Below are positions 34,182 to 42,705 of a stretch of DNA of 64,000 bases, in pieces. The stretch is from an uncultured Christensenella sp. (GTDB lineage: Bacteria > Bacillota > Clostridia > Christensenellales > Borkfalkiaceae), in NCBI GenBank assembly GCA_910583545.1, contig CAJTXM010000001.1, forward strand, positions 62,001 through 126,000, given 5' to 3'. The notes under the pieces are model-generated. The model was not told where the DNA came from, searched no databases, and was given only the letters and a program-made list of their open reading frames with translations. A program made the position numbers and the translations under genes. How positions within the stretch are numbered: the first letter of the stretch is position 1; the number at the start of each line of letters is the position of its first letter.

Positions 34182-35612
34182 ATGAAAAAGAAAATGCTTT
34201 TAGCGGTGTGCGCGGTAACAGCCGCAACCGCTCTGACAGTCGGATTTACAGCCTGCGGCGGAGACGGTGAGGGAATGAGCGCCGAGGACGCAAAAAAGAA
34301 AATTGCGACTTTTACCACTGTGCCTAATACCGTAAATGCAACTTTCAAGCAGACTTACAAGCTTGAAGTCAACTCTGACAATGCAAGCTTCAAATCGTTT
34401 GAAAAGGATATAGCCGATACCGTTACGGTAAATATCGACTATACTGCCGGCAACCTGTATTATTACGGCAAAAAGACGGCAAAGGACAATTCGGTTACGG
34501 AACACCTCGTCGTCAAGGAAGACAGCACTTATTACTATCTGACTACCACGAAGGCGAAGCAGGCGCTTGCAAGCGAAGCAGATGCAAAGACGAAAATCAG
34601 CGAACTTTTGGAATCGCTTTCGAAAGAGACTGCCGGTTATATTGACGGCGACGCTTTCGTTTACAGCAACGATTGGGTACATACTTATCTTCTTTTGGGA
34701 AGCGGTACTTTAAACGGCACGGAAAAATCTTTTACTTACAGTTACGACAAGGCTGACGGCGACGGGCTTAAAGTCAACGTCGGTATGGACTACGTCGGCT
34801 ATTACGGCGACGCAGGTACGTTCGAGTTCGGCACGGACGCCGCGCATAAGGGCGCGAAAGCCGAGATAGTCACCGATTCGAAAGGCTATATCACCTCGTT
34901 TAATCAGACGCTCGACAACCATCTCGATATGAGAATTACGTCGACGCCTATTCCTCTCGACCTGTCGGGAACGCGTTCGCTTACGGCAACCTACGACGGC
35001 GCGGTAACCAAGAAGACGGCAGGCGATATCGAGCAGAATATCCCCACGACGAGCGAGATCAAAGTTCCCGAAGTCACCAACGCAACAATCACGACATACG
35101 ATTTTAAAAACGGCGATTTCTCGACGCTCGGCAAGCCGAGTACGACTGTAACCGAGGGTAACTTCGTCGCAGTAAAGGTTGTTTGCGAAGAGGGCTTCGA
35201 AGTCAAATCCGTCAAGGTAAACGGAAGCGATACTCAGCTCATACAGGGCTATTATTGCCTGATGCAGCCTGCGACGGCAGGCACGACGTACAACGTCGCG
35301 GTAGTCGTCGGCGCGGTAGGCGAGGAAGTTCCCGCAACGGGCACTATTACCGTTGCCGAAACAGCGCACGCAACAATCACGACATACGATTTTAAAAACG
35401 GTGATTTCTCGACGCTTGCAAAGCCGAGCACGACCGTTACGGCAGGAAATTTTGTCGCCGTGAAAGTCGTTTGCGAAAGCGGTTATGAAGTTGATAACGT
35501 CAAAGTAAACGGTTCGGATACTGTGTTTATAAACGGCTATTACTGTCTTATGCAATCTGCGACGGCAGGCACGACTTATAACGTTGTCGTGACTTTAAAG
35601 GCAGCGGCTTAA
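34182..35612 (+). CDS. Lipoprotein with a tandemly duplicated C-terminal domain
   Basis: A 476-residue surface lipoprotein: Lys-rich start, hydrophobic segment and lipobox GFTAC with Cys25. Residues about 30-290 are a beta-rich Tyr/Thr-rich region, resembling beta-barrel or cell-surface adhesion proteins of gut Firmicutes. Residues about 298-382 and 394-476 are two copies of one domain (ITTYDFKNGDFSTL... YYCLMQ.ATAGTTYN). Copies share 33 identical nucleotides at 35081-35113 and 35369-35401, period 288 bp. RBS GGAGG precedes the ATG. A strong terminator follows. Ligand unknown. Confidence 0.75.
   Translation: MKKKMLLAVCAVTAATALTVGFTACGGDGEGMSAEDAKKKIATFTTVPNTVNATFKQTYKLEVNSDNASFKSFEKDIADTVTVNIDYTAGNLYYYGKKTAKDNSVTEHLVVKEDSTYYYLTTTKAKQALASEADAKTKISELLESLSKETAGYIDGDAFVYSNDWVHTYLLLGSGTLNGTEKSFTYSYDKADGDGLKVNVGMDYVGYYGDAGTFEFGTDAAHKGAKAEIVTDSKGYITSFNQTLDNHLDMRITSTPIPLDLSGTRSLTATYDGAVTKKTAGDIEQNIPTTSEIKVPEVTNATITTYDFKNGDFSTLGKPSTTVTEGNFVAVKVVCEEGFEVKSVKVNGSDTQLIQGYYCLMQPATAGTTYNVAVVVGAVGEEVPATGTITVAETAHATITTYDFKNGDFSTLAKPSTTVTAGNFVAVKVVCESGYEVDNVKVNGSDTVFINGYYCLMQSATAGTTYNVVVTLKAAA
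35081..35401 (+). repeat. Tandem domain repeat in the lipoprotein gene
   Basis: A 33-nt identical stretch occurs at 35081-35113 and 35369-35401 in frame, period 288 bp (96 codons). The flanking nucleotides are also close. Points to recent duplication or gene conversion. Confidence 0.8.
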
Positions 35613-35622
35613 AAGTTCGGAT

Positions 35623-35652
35623 AAATACGCCGTCCAGCGACGGCGTATTTTT
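35623..35652 (+). terminator. Terminator of the lipoprotein gene
   Basis: 12-bp stem (AAATACGCCGTC, 35623-35634) with its complement at 35639-35650, CAGC loop and a T run. Confidence 0.9.
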
Positions 35653-35670
35653 AAGTCAAGGAGTTAAAAT

Positions 35671-37626
35671 ATGTTGGAAAAACCTTTAAAGGCAGGGAAA
35701 ATGACACTCAAAAACCGCGTAGTGTTCCCTCCGCTTACTACGGGCTATGAAGAGCGCGACGGATCCGTCGGCGAAAAAAGCCTCAACTTTTACAGGCGGT
35801 TGGCGCAGGGCGGAACGGCTTATATAGTTGTCGGCGACGTGGCTCCCGTGAATACGGCTTCGCCCACGCCGAAGCTCTTCTGCGACGCGCAGATACCTTC
35901 GTTTAAAAAGCTCGCAGACGCGTGCCACGAATACGGCGCAAAACTCGCCGTTCAGATATTTCACCCCGAATACGACGTCGAAGGCGTCGGTGCGCTGATA
36001 GTCAAAAGCCGTGCTCTTATGCAGGCAGGCGATAAAGAGGGCAGTGACAGAACGACGAAAGAAGCGTTTGCCAAACTGCATTACGATATGGAGCATTTCG
36101 TCAACGAAGCTACCGAAAAACAGCTTTCTGATATCTGCACCGCGATTGCCGACTGCGCAAAACGCGCGGAGCAGGCAGGCGTTGACGCAGTACAGATACA
36201 CGGCGACAGACTCGTCGGTTCGCTGTGTTCGAAAATTTTAAACAAGAGGAAGGACGGATACGGCGCAACGTTCGAAAACAGAATAAGGTTTGCGCTCGAA
36301 GTCGTGCGCGCGGTCAAAGCTTCCGCGCCGTCGCTTACGATAGACTATAAACTTCCCGTCATAACTCCGGACAAAGACGGACTTCGCGGAAAGGGCGGTC
36401 TTGAAATCGACGAGGCGGTAAAGCTTTCGCAGATTCTCGAAAAAGAGGGCGTGGAAATGTTCCACGTCGCTCAGGCAAACCATACGGGAAATATGAACGA
36501 CACTATCCCTGCAATGGGCACGCGCGAATACGGTTTTGCCGTATCTTTGGCAGAAGCCGTAAAAAAGGCGGTCACCGTTCCCGTGTGCGCCGTCGGCAGA
36601 ATTATCACTGAAGAGACGGCGGAAGCCGTCCTTGCGTCGGGCAAATGCGATCTTGTCGGACTCGGCAGACCGCTTTTGTGCGATCCCGATTTCGCGGATA
36701 AGGCAATTTCGGGCAGACCCGTCCGCTACTGTATGAGCTGTAACAAAGGCTGTACGGATAATATAATCGGGCGGTCGTTCTGTCAGTGCGTGCTCAACGC
36801 CGAAAACGGCGCGGAATACGTCCGCAGTATCGAGCCTGCGGTAAACAGAAAAAAAGTCGCCGTAATCGGCGCGGGCATAGCAGGGTTGGAGGCGGCGAGA
36901 GTTTGCGCCGTAAAGGGTCACAACGTCACGGTTTTTGAAAAAAGCTACGATATCGGCGGTCAGATAAATATCGCGTCAGTCCCTCCGAGAAAGGGCGAAA
37001 TGACTCGCGCCGTTCTGTATTACAGGAACGTTTTACCTGCGCTTGGCGTTACGGTTATTACGGGCAGACAGCCGTCGGTTTCTCAGTTGAATGACTTCGA
37101 TGAAGTTATCGTTGCAGTAGGCGCGCGCAATTCGGATATAAAAGTCGAAGGCGCCTCTCTTCCGCACGTCGTCGGAGCGTGGAGCGTGCTTTGCGGAAGC
37201 TGTACCCTGTTCGGCAAAATCGCTGTAATCGGCGGAGGCCTTGTCGGAGCTGAAACGGCGGAGTTTCTCGCAAATCAGGGCGCGGACGTCAGCATTATAG
37301 AGATGACGGATAAAATCGCAAACGGCGAAAGCCCCACCGTTTTACCCGAAATGAAAGCAGATTTTGCCGAACACGGCGTAAAGGAATTCGTCAACTGCAA
37401 AGTGATAAAAATCACTGAAAAGGAAGTCGTATGCGAAAATACGTCGGACGGAAAAATCATAACGGTTCCTGCCGATTTCGTGGCTGTTGCCGTCGGCGCA
37501 AAGCCCGAAGTTATCGATCTTACGGGCGTTAAGGCAAACGTAAGTTATTGCGGTGACTGCGTAAAACCTTCCGATATTTCACACGCGGTGCGCAGCGCTT
37601 ACGACGTTGCAAACGCAATCAATTAA
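35671..37626 (+). CDS. NADH:flavin oxidoreductase / 2,4-dienoyl-CoA reductase-like enzyme
   Basis: A 651-residue flavoenzyme. Residues 1-330 form an Old Yellow Enzyme TIM barrel (KNRVVFPPL, VQIHGDR). A four-Cys iron-sulfur motif follows (C-x2-C-x3-C, then C about 11 residues on, near 347-367: CMSCNKGC... FC). Two nucleotide-binding Rossmann folds come next: VAVIGAGIAGLEAA for FAD and IAVIGGGLVGAETA for NAD(P)H. The layout is that of FadH-type 2,4-dienoyl-CoA reductases and related bile-acid or enoate reductases. Cytoplasmic, no signal peptide. Substrate not predictable. Confidence 0.9.
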   Translation: MLEKPLKAGKMTLKNRVVFPPLTTGYEERDGSVGEKSLNFYRRLAQGGTAYIVVGDVAPVNTASPTPKLFCDAQIPSFKKLADACHEYGAKLAVQIFHPEYDVEGVGALIVKSRALMQAGDKEGSDRTTKEAFAKLHYDMEHFVNEATEKQLSDICTAIADCAKRAEQAGVDAVQIHGDRLVGSLCSKILNKRKDGYGATFENRIRFALEVVRAVKASAPSLTIDYKLPVITPDKDGLRGKGGLEIDEAVKLSQILEKEGVEMFHVAQANHTGNMNDTIPAMGTREYGFAVSLAEAVKKAVTVPVCAVGRIITEETAEAVLASGKCDLVGLGRPLLCDPDFADKAISGRPVRYCMSCNKGCTDNIIGRSFCQCVLNAENGAEYVRSIEPAVNRKKVAVIGAGIAGLEAARVCAVKGHNVTVFEKSYDIGGQINIASVPPRKGEMTRAVLYYRNVLPALGVTVITGRQPSVSQLNDFDEVIVAVGARNSDIKVEGASLPHVVGAWSVLCGSCTLFGKIAVIGGGLVGAETAEFLANQGADVSIIEMTDKIANGESPTVLPEMKADFAEHGVKEFVNCKVIKITEKEVVCENTSDGKIITVPADFVAVAVGAKPEVIDLTGVKANVSYCGDCVKPSDISHAVRSAYDVANAIN

Positions 37627-37654
37627 ACTTTTTCTCCATTGTTTTCTTTATCTG

Positions 37655-37684
37655 ACGGCGCAGGCAAATTTTTTCCTGCGCCGT
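37655..37684 (+). terminator. Hairpin after the flavoenzyme gene
   Basis: ACGGCGCAGG (37655-37664) and CCTGCGCCGT (37675-37684) with a 10-nt T-rich loop. There is no clear T run afterwards, so activity is uncertain. Confidence 0.5.
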
Positions 37685-37726
37685 TAATCAGAGAATTTTT
37701 CAGATTTTTAAAATAAGGTAAAATAA

Positions 37727-37766
37727 AAAAGGATAAACCTTAAAAAGTTTATCCCTTTTATTTTTT
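37727..37766. terminator. Bidirectional terminator candidate
   Basis: GGATAAAC (37731-37738) and GTTTATCC (37747-37754) with A and T flanks. A T run follows on the + side and the opposing A run serves the - strand small gene (37776-37895). Confidence 0.6.
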
Positions 37767-37775
37767 CGAGTCAGA

Positions 37776-37895
37776 TTAAAATTTCATTACCGAAGCATAG
37801 AGTGCGTATACAAACAAAAGGCTGTTCTTTTTTTTCTGTTCTTCCATAACTTCGATATTGTCGCGTTTTTCTAATTCTTCAACGTCGTAAAACAT
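37776..37895 (-). CDS. 39-residue small protein in an AT-rich island
   Basis: A small - strand gene from ATG 37895 (preceded by AAAAGGAGAGAAGC) to 37776. It starts MFYDVEELEKRD and ends with a hydrophobic helix (SLLFVYALYASVMKF). No family recognised. A plausible ribosome site and a terminator next to the stop make it credible. Possibly a short membrane peptide. Confidence 0.5.
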   Translation of the reverse strand: MFYDVEELEKRDNIEVMEEQKKKNSLLFVYALYASVMKF

Positions 37896-38236
37896 ATTGC
37901 TTCTCTCCTTTTCAATGAAATTTTTTTGGTTCGTTTTCCGAATCGATTGCAGTATAGCAGAATGAAAAATGTTAGTCAATAACATTTTAAAACATTGCAA
38001 AAAAATTATTTTTGTGAACATTTAACGCATTTTTCAGTAAAACACTTCATTTTTGTAATCAAAAATGAAAATATTTTTAATTTTGTTAAAAACTGACAAA
38101 ATTGTTTTGTCAATAATCAGCCTGCATCTGCTCACAGCAATGTAGCGGCGGAGCGCAGTCAGCATATTGAAAAAACTTGCAAAAATGTTGATTTTTAACA
38201 TTTTTTGTTTGTTATTAAAAATTTTTAAAAAAAGTA
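37896..38236. other. AT-rich intergenic stretch
   Basis: No gene or obvious RNA is visible in this 340-bp AT-rich region (long runs of T and A, and a CTGACAAAATTG segment). It leads into the strong promoter of the starch-binding lipoprotein gene at 38237. Confidence 0.4.
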
Positions 38237-38265
38237 TTGACAAAATAAATAATGAGTATTATAAT
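38237..38265 (+). promoter_or_regulatory. Consensus promoter of the starch-binding lipoprotein gene
   Basis: TTGACA at 38237-38242, 17-nt spacer, TATAAT at 38260-38265. A fully consensus SigA promoter. Confidence 0.92.
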
Positions 38266-38285
38266 TTACTTAATCGGTTAAGTAA
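38266..38285. promoter_or_regulatory. LacI-type operator overlapping the start of transcription
   Basis: A 20-bp palindrome TTACTTAATCGGTTAAGTAA with a central CG, immediately downstream of the -10. The central CG and symmetry are typical of LacI-family operators. The LacI gene at 40212-40988 is the probable binder. It would block transcription in the absence of its inducer. Confidence 0.75.
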
Positions 38286-38321
38286 TTTAAAAAAACCGAA
38301 AAATATTAACGAGGTGTGTAG

Positions 38322-40172
38322 ATGAAAAGGGCTACTAAAATTGCAGGTCTTGTCGTTGCTACGGCTGTTTGCGTAACTTCGATGAGTGTGTTGGTCGCGT
38401 GCGGAGACGATCCTGCCGACACGGCGAAAAATGAATATACCGTTACTTATTACGACGGTACAAAAGAACTTAAAAAAGAAACGGTCAAGGAAGGCGAGAA
38501 GGCAACAAGATGGACGCCGACGAAGGAAAATTATACTTTCGTCGACTGGTACGCGACGCCTAATTTTGCGCATAAATTCGATTTTGACGCGCCCATAACC
38601 GAAAACAAGTCTGCATTTGCGCAGTTTGCTTCGGCTACGCAGTCGGATGATACGCGTGATTTCTATATAGTGGGAAGTGGCGTGAGTCCCGTGCTTATGG
38701 AAAGCAACTGGGGAAACAGCACGAGCGACAAACATAAGATGACTAAAACCGAAGGCAAAAACGAATACACCTATACGGTGGATTTGTATGAAGGCGACAA
38801 GTTCCAGTTTGAAATTACGGGAACGGGCGACTGGCAGAACCAGCGCGGAGCCGGATATCTTACCGAAACCAAGCTTGACGGAACTACGGTTTTCAGCGGA
38901 GCGCAGACGATCGGCGACAATTCCTCGTACCGTCTCGACATCAAGTGCGAATATTCGGGCAACTATACCTTCACGCTTACGACTCATCCCGACGACGACA
39001 CCTACGAGACGAATCACCCCAGCTATACCGAAGACAACAAAGAGGCGTTCAATATCAACCCTCTCGATACGCTCAGCTGGAAGAGAAACGGCAACGCTCC
39101 CGAAATTACGGAAAAGATAACCGACTACTTTATCAAGGGCTCGGGCATAACCAACTGGAAGAATATGGTCAACGCTTCAACCAAGATGACCAACAAAAAC
39201 GGTGTATATTCTCTGGAAGTATATCTCAAAGCCAACGAAGAGTTTATGTTCGCTTCGCAATTCACGGTAGGAACGGCGGTCAGCGAGGGCAACTTATATA
39301 TAAAAGCCGATTATCTTGACGAAGCGAGCAAGGCGTATATCGACCAAAAACCCAGTCTGAATATGGTTGCAAAGGCAAGCGGCACTTATACGTTCACGTT
39401 TACCGAAGCTACGAATAAGCTGACGGTTGCGTTCGACGCGACTAAAACTCCCGTCTTAGCAGATTACTATCTCGACGGTACTTACGACGGCGGTAACTGG
39501 GGCGACTTTATGGGAGCTGAAAACAAAGCCGAGCATAAGTTTACCGAAACGGTGGCGGGGTCCGGCGTGTTCGTTTTGGAAAACGTAGCTCTTGCAAAAG
39601 ACGGACAAATGGTTCTGCGCGCTTATCCCAAAGACGAGTCGGAGCTTACCTGGAATAACGGTCTGGGCAATTTTAACTATACCTACCTTTACGGTGGCGG
39701 AAACGACTTTTCGGCAGTAGACGGCAACAACCTCAACATAAAGGTGCTTACGGCAGGCAATTACGATATAACTTTCGACAGCTATTCGAAAATGATAACT
39801 ATCGCAAAACACGTTGAATCAAAAGATAACCTTGACATTTATATCAAGGGTAAGAATATTAACGGTTGGGCGCACAACTGGTCGGAAGATTATATGCTTA
39901 CTATTTCCGAAGACGAATTGACTTACGAATACGTACTCACCGTTGAAGAAGGCAAAGCGGTTGAATTTGGACTTGAAAAACATCCTAAGGGTGAGAAAGA
40001 GGGTTACGGCACGTATCTCGGAGCTTCTGCTATGGGAACAAGCGGTGACGCGAACGATAAATTCAAGCCTGAATCCGGTACAAACTTTACCTGCTCGGTT
40101 GCGGGAACTTACAAAATAGTTTATACTATTGCAACGGGAACACTCGATTTCTATGCAGTGCCGAACGCATAA
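38322..40172 (+). CDS. Surface lipoprotein with repeated carbohydrate-binding-like modules
   Basis: A 616-residue lipoprotein with lipobox VLVAC at Cys27. Residues about 38-100 form an InlB-type beta-grasp repeat (YTVTYYDGTKELKKETVKEGE, FVDWYATP). Four modules of about 120 residues follow, each beginning with a short strand such as DFYIVGSG, DYFIKGSG, DYYLDGTY or DIYIKGKN, a Trp-containing turn, and a late YTFTLT or YKIVYT strand. This is the pattern of starch-binding surface proteins such as the SusF/Eut-type modules. It probably captures alpha-glucans for the transporter encoded downstream. Regulated by the consensus promoter and operator at 38237-38285. Confidence 0.78.
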   Translation: MKRATKIAGLVVATAVCVTSMSVLVACGDDPADTAKNEYTVTYYDGTKELKKETVKEGEKATRWTPTKENYTFVDWYATPNFAHKFDFDAPITENKSAFAQFASATQSDDTRDFYIVGSGVSPVLMESNWGNSTSDKHKMTKTEGKNEYTYTVDLYEGDKFQFEITGTGDWQNQRGAGYLTETKLDGTTVFSGAQTIGDNSSYRLDIKCEYSGNYTFTLTTHPDDDTYETNHPSYTEDNKEAFNINPLDTLSWKRNGNAPEITEKITDYFIKGSGITNWKNMVNASTKMTNKNGVYSLEVYLKANEEFMFASQFTVGTAVSEGNLYIKADYLDEASKAYIDQKPSLNMVAKASGTYTFTFTEATNKLTVAFDATKTPVLADYYLDGTYDGGNWGDFMGAENKAEHKFTETVAGSGVFVLENVALAKDGQMVLRAYPKDESELTWNNGLGNFNYTYLYGGGNDFSAVDGNNLNIKVLTAGNYDITFDSYSKMITIAKHVESKDNLDIYIKGKNINGWAHNWSEDYMLTISEDELTYEYVLTVEEGKAVEFGLEKHPKGEKEGYGTYLGASAMGTSGDANDKFKPESGTNFTCSVAGTYKIVYTIATGTLDFYAVPNA

Positions 40173-40179
40173 CAAGTAA

Positions 40180-40209
40180 AAAGAAGGCGTTCTTCCGAAC
40201 GCCTTCTTT
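40180..40209. terminator. Bidirectional terminator between lipoprotein gene and LacI
   Basis: 13-bp stem AAAGAAGGCGTTC (40180-40192) with complement at 40197-40209, TTCC loop. It ends both the lipoprotein transcript and the convergent LacI transcript. Confidence 0.9.
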
Positions 40210-40211
40210 AA

Positions 40212-40988
40212 TTAAACGGTATATATATGTACGTCAAACGGTTCACGGCTTAAAGCCTTTTCAACGCAGTCGGCGGTATGACGGCATAAGGGAAGGTATA
40301 TATCTTCGTAATACAAATCCACGTTCCGTCTTTTGAAAAAGTCGGCTATAAACCCGTTGATTGTAAACACGGCGGTATCTTTCACCGAAAGAATATCGTC
40401 TGTAAATCGTACCGTCTCAAAGGCTGAAAGTATTCTGTTTTTCAGCTCCGCATCGTTCGGTTCGGGACAGACGAAAGCATAGTCCGTTTTAAAATAATTA
40501 TCGGCTTTTGCTCTGAGTTTTTCAAAGTCGGGCGTTATCTGGAAAAAGAGTTTGTCCTCCACGCAGCAGTTGACCGCGATCAGAGGAATATAGTTCGCGT
40601 TGCCTATGGCGTAAAAGGTTTCCCTTGAAACGTTGTACGCGATTATCGCGTCCGCGCTGGTTATTCTTCCGAACGGCGGAGCGATGAAAACAAGGTCGTA
40701 TTTTCCGTTGAAGGCAAGCGAAAGCTTTTCCAGAACGTCGATAAAATCGGCTTTGTCGGCATAGTTTTCCGTCTGAGTGCATACGGCGATTATTTTTCTT
40801 GCAGAGGAGCGCAGGTTTTTGGCGAAGACGTTGGGCTTGTAATTGAACATATTTATTACGTGCCATATCTTGTCTTTAGTTTCCTGACTTATCGACTGCC
40901 CTGCGGTATCGTTGATTACATACGATACGGTGGCGGCGGAAACGCCTGCCTCTCTTGCGATATCGTGAATCGTTATTCTTTTGCTCAT
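40212..40988 (-). CDS. LacI-family transcriptional regulator (short form)
   Basis: A 258-residue protein from ATG 40988; the 37 residues upstream in frame lack a ribosome site. Residues 1-50 are a LacI HTH (TIHDIAREAGVSAATVSYVIND) with a hinge ending in KNLRSSARK. The effector domain is shorter than the usual about 280 residues, so it may be an abbreviated periplasmic-binding-like fold. It lies between the starch lipoprotein and the GH13 gene and probably controls the maltodextrin locus. Its own promoter places the start of transcription at or next to the ATG. Confidence 0.88.
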   Translation of the reverse strand: MSKRITIHDIAREAGVSAATVSYVINDTAGQSISQETKDKIWHVINMFNYKPNVFAKNLRSSARKIIAVCTQTENYADKADFIDVLEKLSLAFNGKYDLVFIAPPFGRITSADAIIAYNVSRETFYAIGNANYIPLIAVNCCVEDKLFFQITPDFEKLRAKADNYFKTDYAFVCPEPNDAELKNRILSAFETVRFTDDILSVKDTAVFTINGFIADFFKRRNVDLYYEDIYLPLCRHTADCVEKALSREPFDVHIYTV

Positions 40989-40995
40989 ACGAAAA

Positions 40996-41024
40996 ATTAT
41001 ACCAAAAATACGTTTAAATGTCAA
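40996..41024 (-). promoter_or_regulatory. Promoter of LacI gene, predicted leaderless
   Basis: On the - strand TTGACA (41024-41019), 17-nt spacer, TATAAT (41001-40996). Only 7 nt lie between the -10 and the ATG at 40988, so transcription should begin at or next to the start codon. Confidence 0.85.
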
Positions 41025-41040
41025 TATATAAGAGGATTCT

Positions 41041-42630
41041 ATGAACGAAAAAGCAATGGCGCACAGTCCCGAATCTAAATACTGTTTCGCCCTCGACAAA
41101 AATACCGTCAGATTAAGACTGAGAATTTCTAAGAACGACCGCCCCGAAAAGGTGGACGTGGTCTACGGCGGGAAATACGAATTTGCGCTTAAACAGAACC
41201 GTCTTACGGCGGTGCGCGTATGCGAGGACGCGCTTTTTGCGTACTATACCGCAACGCTTAAACTCAAAGACAGGCGTCTTGTGTACGTCTTTGAAATTTC
41301 GGACAAGGGGAAAACCTATTACTATTCCGAGGACGGACTCACCGGAAAATACGATTTTTCGCTCAGCTTTTACAACTGTTTTCAGTACGCCTATATAAAC
41401 GACTGCGATATACACAGGGGCGCGGACTGGATGAAAAGCGCCGTCTTTTATCAGATTTTCGTCGACAGATTCAATATCGGCGACGGTAAAAAGGACAAAA
41501 GCTATATCAATCTTAAATGGGGAGAAAAGCCCACGCCGAAAAGTTTTGCAGGCGGTGACTTAAAGGGCATATGCGACAAGCTTGACTATATTTCAAGCCT
41601 CGGCGCAAACACGATTTACCTCACGCCCGTGTTTACTTCGGTATCAAACCACAAGTACGATATAGCCGATTACTTCGAAATCGACAGGCAGTTCGGTGAT
41701 AAAGACGACCTGAAAAACCTTGTGGAAGGCGCGCATAAGCGCGGAATGAAAGTCGTTCTGGACGCCGTTTTCAACCATTGCAGTGAAAATCTCAAACAGT
41801 TTCGGGACGTACTTAAAAACGGCAGGAAATCAAAATATTATAACTGGTTCGTCATTAACGGCGACAGTCCGCTCGAATACGAGTGCTTCGCTTCCTGCAA
41901 GTATATGCCCAAGTTCAACACGTCAAACAGGGAAGTGCGCGGCTACCTTATCAGCGTAGCTACATACTGGATAAAGGAGTTCGATATAGACGGCTGGCGG
42001 TTGGATGTTTCGGACGAGGTTTCGCACGGATTCTGGCGCGATATGCGCAGGGCGGTAAAGGAAATAAAAGAGGACTGTGTTCTGATAGGCGAAAACTGGC
42101 ACGACGCAAACGTGTACCTCAAAGGCGACCAGTTCGATTCGATTATGAACTACGCGTTCACGAAAGCCTGCCTCGACTTTTACGCGTTCGGAACGCTGAG
42201 CGCACAAGGCTTTGCAGACAGACTCAACGGGATACTTATGCGCAACACCGACACCGTCAACTCGATGATGCTCAATCTTCTGGACAGCCACGACACGCAC
42301 AGGTTTCTTACTCAGACGGGCGGAGATATAAGCAAGCTTTTGAGCGCGCTGTGCGTTATGTTCTTTTTCACGGGCGCGCCGTGCATATATTACGGCACGG
42401 AAAACGCAATGGAGGGGGGCTACGACCCCGATTGCAGACGCACCTTCGACTGGAATGAAGAGGGGCGCGAAAACACGGTAAAATCGCTCATTAAGAAGTT
42501 GAGCGAACTGAAAAAAAGTCCGTCGTTCGCTTCTGCGGAAGTTAAGATTTACGCGCAGGACGGACAGCTTATAATAGAGAGAGATAACTATAAATTAACG
42601 GTCGGAAACGAAGGTTTCGCCATAGATTAA
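41041..42630 (+). CDS. GH13 alpha-glucan hydrolase (neopullulanase/cyclomaltodextrinase-like)
   Basis: A 529-residue cytoplasmic glycosidase. The nucleophile is D322 in GWRLDVSDE, the acid/base is E351 in IGENWH, and the third carboxylate is D418 in LDSHDTHR. The early TPVFTS and VVLDAVFNHC segments match GH13 conserved regions. Residues 1-120 resemble an N-terminal beta domain found in neopullulanases. No signal peptide. RBS AGAGGA is 5 nt before the ATG. It would cleave imported maltodextrins. An alternative is a trehalose-type GH13 member, but the YGTENAMEGG region favours maltodextrin hydrolases. Confidence 0.88.
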   Translation: MNEKAMAHSPESKYCFALDKNTVRLRLRISKNDRPEKVDVVYGGKYEFALKQNRLTAVRVCEDALFAYYTATLKLKDRRLVYVFEISDKGKTYYYSEDGLTGKYDFSLSFYNCFQYAYINDCDIHRGADWMKSAVFYQIFVDRFNIGDGKKDKSYINLKWGEKPTPKSFAGGDLKGICDKLDYISSLGANTIYLTPVFTSVSNHKYDIADYFEIDRQFGDKDDLKNLVEGAHKRGMKVVLDAVFNHCSENLKQFRDVLKNGRKSKYYNWFVINGDSPLEYECFASCKYMPKFNTSNREVRGYLISVATYWIKEFDIDGWRLDVSDEVSHGFWRDMRRAVKEIKEDCVLIGENWHDANVYLKGDQFDSIMNYAFTKACLDFYAFGTLSAQGFADRLNGILMRNTDTVNSMMLNLLDSHDTHRFLTQTGGDISKLLSALCVMFFFTGAPCIYYGTENAMEGGYDPDCRRTFDWNEEGRENTVKSLIKKLSELKKSPSFASAEVKIYAQDGQLIIERDNYKLTVGNEGFAID

Positions 42631-42642
42631 ATTCAAATTCGT

Positions 42643-42680
42643 TAAGGGATATCCCTTATGCGTTTGCAGGCAAACGCATA
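42643..42680. repeat. Two overlapping palindromes between GH13 and binding-protein genes
   Basis: TAAGGGATATCCCTTA (42643-42658) and a 24-bp palindrome TATGCGTTTGC-AG-GCAAACGCATA (42657-42680). The second has the GCAAACGC half-sites common in MalR/CcpA-type LacI operators. As RNA each gives a hairpin with a short loop. Confidence 0.7.
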
Positions 42681-42705
42681 ATAAATCATTAACAGTGAGG
42701 AAAAT

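Noticed and set aside
34710..35555. Long - strand open frame opposite the lipoprotein gene
   Set aside because: Antisense to a lipoprotein with a clear signal and repeats. No start context.
41883..42458. + strand alternative frame within the GH13 gene
   Set aside because: The GH13 frame has all catalytic motifs. The alternative is Arg-rich and without homology.
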